DNA of 64,000 bases from Scatonaster sp045598705. GTDB taxonomy: Bacteria > Bacillota > Clostridia > Saccharofermentanales > Saccharofermentanaceae. The stretch is taken from positions 10,536 through 74,535 of the forward strand of contig JAZLMM010000003.1 in the NCBI GenBank assembly GCA_045598705.1. Direction: 5' to 3'. The notes under the pieces were generated by a model. It saw nothing but the letters and a program-made list of their open reading frames with translations, was not told where the DNA came from and did no database searches. A program made the position numbers and the translations under genes. How positions within the stretch are numbered: the first letter of the stretch is position 1; each line of letters starts with the position of its first letter. Shown one piece after another: positions 60,043-64,000 of the stretch.

Positions 60043-62468
60043 TCCCAGAAAATCTCCACGTTGTCACTTGTGTATTCAACCGCGCGCCAATGTTCCGGCC
60101 ACAGGATCCGATAGTCTTCTCGTACATATCTTTCATCCATGAGAGCGATGAATCCACGATCGTTCTCGTCCCGAATTACTCTGCCTGCGGCTTGAAGTAC
60201 CTTCTCCCAACCTGGATATTTGTAAGCGTAAGCAAAACCATCTCCAAACTTGTTCTGGAAATATTGGCAGAGGATCTCGCGTTCTTTGCTGATCTGCGGG
60301 AGACCGACGCCTACGATAAATGCCCCTTTCAGGCGATCACCGACTAAATCGATTCCTTCACCGAAATGTCCGCCGAGAACGGCAAAACCAAGTAGGGTCT
60401 TGTCTCCATGACGGTCGAAACGCTTCAGATAGAGTCTCTTATCTTCCGCATTCATCCCAGATGTCTGAAGCATCAGTTCGATGTCGGCATCTTTCTGTGT
60501 GAGCTTATATACTTCCTTGTACACCATATCCATATAGGCAAATGAAGGGAAGAACACCATGAAGTTCTCTTTGTGGCCGGAAACCGTGGATACGATCGTC
60601 TCTGCAATTCTGTGGCTAGTGAATTGACGCTCTTCGTAGGTCGTCTTGATGTCTTTGATCACCACGACCTGTAGATTCTCTGGTGGAAAAGGACTCGGAA
60701 GTGTCAGCATGGAGGAGAAACTTGTGTCCTTGCCGACAATCATGCTCTGATAGTATTGATTCGGAGACATCGTGGCAGAGAAGAAAACGGCACTATGCTG
60801 ATCTCGAAGCGCGGATGCGAGCTTGTCCGAAGCATCCAGGCAGTCCAGCATGATGGTAATGTCATACTGGTTGTTGGAACATATTCCTGAGCGGGTTACC
60901 TCTACGATGTAGGTGTTATCGAAGTATAATTCAAGAATGGTCAGGAAGAACCGTGCTTCGAAATAGAATTCGGATAAGACTCTACGCTTATCGCGTTCCT
61001 GCAGCTCGGCCAGAATATTCGATACGTGGAAACATAGCGCCCAGAGTATGCGATAGAGTTCACCTAGGGGCGCTTTGACTGCGCGGAAATCCTCGCCTAT
61101 GACGATATCTTTCTCCTGAATCTTGGGTTCGACCATATTGATTCCTGGAGAATCCTTCTCGAAAGCACAATCCAGCAATGTAAAATAATCCAGCAATTGA
61201 TGCGCATATTTCTCTGTTCGTTGCGAAATCGTACTAAGAAGCGGAAATGCAGTGAGCAATGTGCTTCTCGAAAAAGGCGCACTAAACATATCTCTTGAAC
61301 GGGAAATCATGTTGTGTGCCTCATCAATCAGGATCGAGTGACAGAATTCGTTGGCCACAAAATAACGCTGTAGGTGAATACGTGGGTGAAAGACGTGGTT
61401 ATAATCGCAAATGATCACGTCGCACATCAATGAGGCATCTAGTTGAAGTTCATGTGCACAGATTCTATGCTTCTGCGCCGTTCTTCGGATATCTTCCGGG
61501 TAGATGGCATCGATTCCATGTAACTCCTCCAAAGCGGCATTGAGTCGGCTGTAGTAACCATCTGCATAAGGACAGAAACGGCTGTCGCAGAATTCTTCGC
61601 CCGCTGTGCACATTCCTTCTTTGGGTGCGAGCAAGATGGACTTGATTACAAGGCCCACATTTCTCATATCGACCAAAGCTTTGTCAGCTACCTCTCGGGT
61701 CGCTTGCTTGGCTGTTGCGTAGAATATTTTGCCGCCTTCGGCACGTGGCAGCCATTTGATTGCAGGGAAGAGCGTGCTGATTGTCTTGCCGATTCCGGTC
61801 GGAGCTTCTGCAATGAGTGTCTCTTTGTGCTTCAGCGTGGAGAGTACGGACTTCATAAAGTCCTTCTGACCGCTTCGCATCGTGGAATACGGGAAAGATA
61901 GTGAGGCAATGGACTCATTACGTACACGCTCGTAATCACATATTCTTTGTGCTTCCGCAAGGTAAAGCGACATAGTATCCGCAAAGAAGTCGGTAGCTTC
62001 TTCTCTTGTGAAGACTTGAATCTTCTCAAGAAATTGATAGGTGATTGCTGAGACATAACGAAGAACAATCTTCAGTCTATTAAGTTCTGGATGCGACTCG
62101 AAATATAGATAAGCATATATCTTTACCTGAGCCTCATGTGTAGGTAGTATGAGCGATTCTACTTTCTCTGCCACCTTATTGTGTGTCTTGATCTCGAATA
62201 TGGTTATCTCATCTTGTTTAATGACACAGTCTGCCCGGCCACCAAGCTGCACACGAAACAGTTCATACTCCATTTCGATGGATAGTGGGTATTCGGTGGT
62301 AATCTCATCTGCCTCGTACTGAGCCTTCAAATCTTTGAAGACACGCTGGTGTACACGTGTTCCCGTTTGCCCTGACACGCCACCATATCCGGCACCAAGT
62401 AGGGAACCGGAACGATAGAGGCGCTCACATAATGCGCGAACTGAAATCTTGTGCAGTGCTTTTTCCAT
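60039..62468 (-). CDS. XPD/DinG-type helicase with N-terminal PD-(D/E)XK nuclease-like domain
   Basis: The 809-residue product joins two modules. The N-terminal 190 residues resemble a Cas4/RecB-type nuclease: LLGAGYGG, VQLGGRADCVIKQD and IFEIKTHNK (G-R-x-D...E-x-K). The rest is an SF2 XPD-like 5'-3' helicase with Walker A EAPTGIGKT (near 220-228) and four cysteines for an Fe-S cluster (MCTAGEEFCDSRFCPYADG and RICAHE). Further motifs are ILIDEAHNM (DEAH, near 380), FFSATMSP and QAAGRVIRDENDRG. It likely acts in DNA repair. Its -10 TATAAT lies so close to the ATG that the mRNA may be leaderless. Confidence 0.88.
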   Translation of the reverse strand: MEKALHKISVRALCERLYRSGSLLGAGYGGVSGQTGTRVHQRVFKDLKAQYEADEITTEYPLSIEMEYELFRVQLGGRADCVIKQDEITIFEIKTHNKVAEKVESLILPTHEAQVKIYAYLYFESHPELNRLKIVLRYVSAITYQFLEKIQVFTREEATDFFADTMSLYLAEAQRICDYERVRNESIASLSFPYSTMRSGQKDFMKSVLSTLKHKETLIAEAPTGIGKTISTLFPAIKWLPRAEGGKIFYATAKQATREVADKALVDMRNVGLVIKSILLAPKEGMCTAGEEFCDSRFCPYADGYYSRLNAALEELHGIDAIYPEDIRRTAQKHRICAHELQLDASLMCDVIICDYNHVFHPRIHLQRYFVANEFCHSILIDEAHNMISRSRDMFSAPFSRSTLLTAFPLLSTISQRTEKYAHQLLDYFTLLDCAFEKDSPGINMVEPKIQEKDIVIGEDFRAVKAPLGELYRILWALCFHVSNILAELQERDKRRVLSEFYFEARFFLTILELYFDNTYIVEVTRSGICSNNQYDITIMLDCLDASDKLASALRDQHSAVFFSATMSPNQYYQSMIVGKDTSFSSMLTLPSPFPPENLQVVVIKDIKTTYEERQFTSHRIAETIVSTVSGHKENFMVFFPSFAYMDMVYKEVYKLTQKDADIELMLQTSGMNAEDKRLYLKRFDRHGDKTLLGFAVLGGHFGEGIDLVGDRLKGAFIVGVGLPQISKEREILCQYFQNKFGDGFAYAYKYPGWEKVLQAAGRVIRDENDRGFIALMDERYVREDYRILWPEHWRAVEYTSDNVEIFWD

Positions 62469-62474
62469 ATGAAT

Positions 62475-62480
62475 ATTATA
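62475..62480 (-). promoter_or_regulatory. -10 element next to the helicase start codon
   Basis: Minus-strand TATAAT (62480-62475) ends 6 bases before the ATG at 62468. A transcript starting 7 bases after the hexamer would begin at the A of the start codon. No Shine-Dalgarno is present. Confidence 0.5.
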
Positions 62481-62530
62481 TTACTTTCATGCTTCTTATG
62501 AACGATTTATGCTAATGAATCGAACTTTCA

Positions 62531-62559
62531 TTGTCACAGAAAATTCTGAGTGTTATACT
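62531..62559 (+). promoter_or_regulatory. Promoter of the diaminopimelate dehydrogenase gene
   Basis: TTGTCA (62531-62536), a 17-base spacer and TATACT (62554-62559), with TG of an extended -10 at 62551. Confidence 0.75.
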
Positions 62560-62599
62560 CCATGCATAAAACAAATGATTGTTGTAAAGGAGTTTGACT

Positions 62600-63586
62600 A
62601 TGGCAATACGTATTGGCATTTATGGTTATGGTAATTTAGGTCGCGGTGTTGAGTCCAGCATCAGACAGAATCCAGATATGGAACTTGTAGCGGTATTCAC
62701 ACGTCGAGATCCTTCTTCTTTAAAGATTGAAACAGAAACGGCAAGCGTGATGTCCGTAAATGATATTGAATCAATGAAAGATATAATCGACGTGATGATC
62801 CTCTGTGGCGGATCGGCGACAGATCTTCCGGTTCAGGGACCAAAGCTCGCATCCATGTTCAATATTGTGGATAGCTTCGATACCCACGCAAACATCCCAC
62901 AGCACTTTGATGAGGTGGACGAGGCTGCTAAAAAGGCAGGAACAGTCGGCGCAATCTCTGTAGGTTGGGATCCGGGTCTGTTTTCTCTTGAAAGACTATA
63001 TTCTTCTGCTGTACTACCGGAAGGTGAGAGTTATACGTTCTGGGGGAAAGGCGTAAGTCAGGGTCATTCCGATGCAATTCGTCGTATCCCAGGTGTGAAG
63101 AACGCGAAACAGTATACAATTCCTGTTGATTCTGCATTGGAAGCTGTACGTTCTGGCGAACAGCCTCAGTTGACTACTCGTCAGAAGCATACGCGTGAAT
63201 GTTTCGTTGTTGCAGAAGAGGGAGCAGATCTTGCACGTATCGAGAATGAGATCAAGACCATGCCGAACTATTTTGCAGATTATGATACAACTGTACACTT
63301 CATTTCTGAAGAAGAACTTCAGAAGAACCATAGTGGTATTCCACACGGTGGTTTCTGCATCCGTTCCGGCGTGAGCGGTCTTCAGAAAGAGAATAAGCAT
63401 GTGATCGAGTATAGCCTGAAACTGGATTCCAATCCTGAATTTACTTCCGGTGTGCTGGTTGCATATGCACGAGCGATCTATCGTCTTTCCAAGGAAGGCG
63501 TAACCGGTTGTAAGACGGTTCTGGATATTGCACCAGCTTATCTCAGCCCGCTGTCTGGTGAAGAATTAAGAAAGACTTTGGTCTAA
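62600..63586 (+). CDS. ddh: meso-Diaminopimelate D-dehydrogenase
   Basis: Ddh makes meso-diaminopimelate in one NADPH-dependent step from tetrahydrodipicolinate, for peptidoglycan and lysine. The 328-residue product has the Rossmann start IRIGIYGYGNLGRGVE, LCGGSATDLPVQGP, DSFDTHANIPQHFDEVD, ISVGWDPGLFSLERL, FWGKGVSQGHSDAIRRI and the C-terminal NPEFTSGVLVAYARAIYRL, all diagnostic of Ddh. Length is normal. ATG 62600 follows AAAGGAG; a TTG at 62594 would add two residues. Confidence 0.96.
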   Translation: MAIRIGIYGYGNLGRGVESSIRQNPDMELVAVFTRRDPSSLKIETETASVMSVNDIESMKDIIDVMILCGGSATDLPVQGPKLASMFNIVDSFDTHANIPQHFDEVDEAAKKAGTVGAISVGWDPGLFSLERLYSSAVLPEGESYTFWGKGVSQGHSDAIRRIPGVKNAKQYTIPVDSALEAVRSGEQPQLTTRQKHTRECFVVAEEGADLARIENEIKTMPNYFADYDTTVHFISEEELQKNHSGIPHGGFCIRSGVSGLQKENKHVIEYSLKLDSNPEFTSGVLVAYARAIYRLSKEGVTGCKTVLDIAPAYLSPLSGEELRKTLV

Positions 63587-63631
63587 TATACTTCATTGTC
63601 TTTGAATGTCGGGTTATAAGGAGAACAATGT

Positions 63632-64000
63632 ATGAGAAGGTTTGTTAGTGTATTGCTGGTTATAGCATGCATAGGTTTGTGCGCATGTAAGAAGAAGGAT
63701 AAAGAAAGCAAGGTTAAAGATACAATTAATCCGGCTTTTTTGAGTGAGCAAACACTGGAAGATTGGTGCGAAGAACAGGATTGGGTGAACTATTCGGATA
63801 TAGATTGGTCAGAACTCTTGGTTTTGGCGAATGAAAACAAAGATGCTAGTACTGGTTATATGACAGATGAGGCTTTTGAGAAATGGGCTAGCGAGACTTT
63901 TTCCAATAAATTGATTTACAGTTTAGGCGCCCGACAAAATGATTGGCTTATGTGTACCCTACAAGATGCTGATTCACTTCATTATCATATAGGTGATATT
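63632..64000 (+). CDS. Lipoprotein of unknown function, 3' end beyond the window
   Basis: The frame from ATG 63632 stays open to the window edge (123 residues visible). It begins MRRFVSVLLVIACIGLCACK, a short lipoprotein signal with lipobox LCAC and the acylated Cys near residue 19. A Lys-rich stretch (KKKDKESKVKD) and a polar domain with EQTLEDWCEEQDW and SDIDWSELLVL follow. TAAGGAG lies about 8 bases upstream. An overlapping ATG at 63628 in another frame stops after six codons. I do not recognise the family. Confidence 0.75.
   Translation, partial: MRRFVSVLLVIACIGLCACKKKDKESKVKDTINPAFLSEQTLEDWCEEQDWVNYSDIDWSELLVLANENKDASTGYMTDEAFEKWASETFSNKLIYSLGARQNDWLMCTLQDADSLHYHIGDI

Noticed and set aside
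1..64000. CRISPR arrays, insertion sequences, prophage and attachment sites
   Set aside because: No regularly spaced direct repeats, transposase or phage genes or tRNA-flanking duplications were seen; both tRNAs are followed by their own terminators.

Overview
The window looks like a contiguous piece of chromosome from a low-to-mid GC, anaerobic Firmicute of class Clostridia. The evidence is the gene set and layout: PhoH / 7TM-HD phosphodiesterase / YbeY-Era / RecO, RNase Y next to YmdB, [FeFe]-hydrogenase maturases HydE and HydF, meso-diaminopimelate dehydrogenase, a DUF5688-type gene and Tad-like pseudopilins. Shine-Dalgarno sites are strong (GGAGG), several starts are TTG, and many promoters have an extended -10 (TGnTATAAT). 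I see no insertion sequence, prophage or CRISPR array. The class-level call is an inference from gene content; I do not name a species.

Layout. Bases 1-2.3 kb: 3' part of tsaD, smpB, a VanZ-family gene and an unknown small gene, ended by a two-way terminator against a DUF3048 lipoprotein. 3.7-6.7 kb: an LCP cell-wall ligase and a membrane PP2C-like protein that has lost its metal-binding aspartates. 6.8-12.3 kb: an oxidoreductase (minus), pyrimidine-nucleoside phosphorylase, then ruvC-ruvA-ruvB-queH. 12.3-17.1 kb (minus): two long tandem PRPP synthases, a small membrane protein and RqcH. 17.3-25 kb: engB, comEC, holA, icd, a SEC-C protein, radC and a DUF5688 gene. 25-30.2 kb: mreC-mreD-PBP2, a degenerate methylglyoxal-synthase-like protein and an MBL hydrolase. 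30.3-33 kb: three Tad-like pseudopilin/envelope genes. 33.1-39.9 kb: a small membrane protein, a YerC/TrpR-like regulator, secA, then a nucleoside and S-adenosylhomocysteine salvage set (PNP, SAH hydrolase, deaminase), followed by tRNA-Arg.

40-45.3 kb carries the most system-like unit: a Crp/Fnr-family regulator, then a tightly overlapping substrate-binding protein / permease / ATPase / HydE / HydF operon. Its promoter has a perfect 14-bp palindrome centred near -41.5, the classical class II Crp/Fnr position. Next come nicotinamidase and nicotinate phosphoribosyltransferase, tRNA-Thr, a solute-binding lipoprotein, a GNAT-like/Ogt fusion and a flavin reductase. 50.7-60 kb is a housekeeping block (rny, ymdB, lspA, rluD, phoH, pgpH, a ybeY-era fusion, recO). 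It is followed by a nuclease-helicase (minus), diaminopimelate dehydrogenase and the start of a lipoprotein gene.

Two regulatory observations stand out. A composite motif with Spo0A-like TGTCGAA boxes lies at identical spacing upstream of the -10 of both comEC and the Tad-like operon, suggesting co-regulation of DNA uptake and a surface appendage. The Crp-ABC-HydEF unit suggests an importer dedicated to hydrogenase maturation. All functional calls rest on recognised motifs and gene order; no database search was possible.
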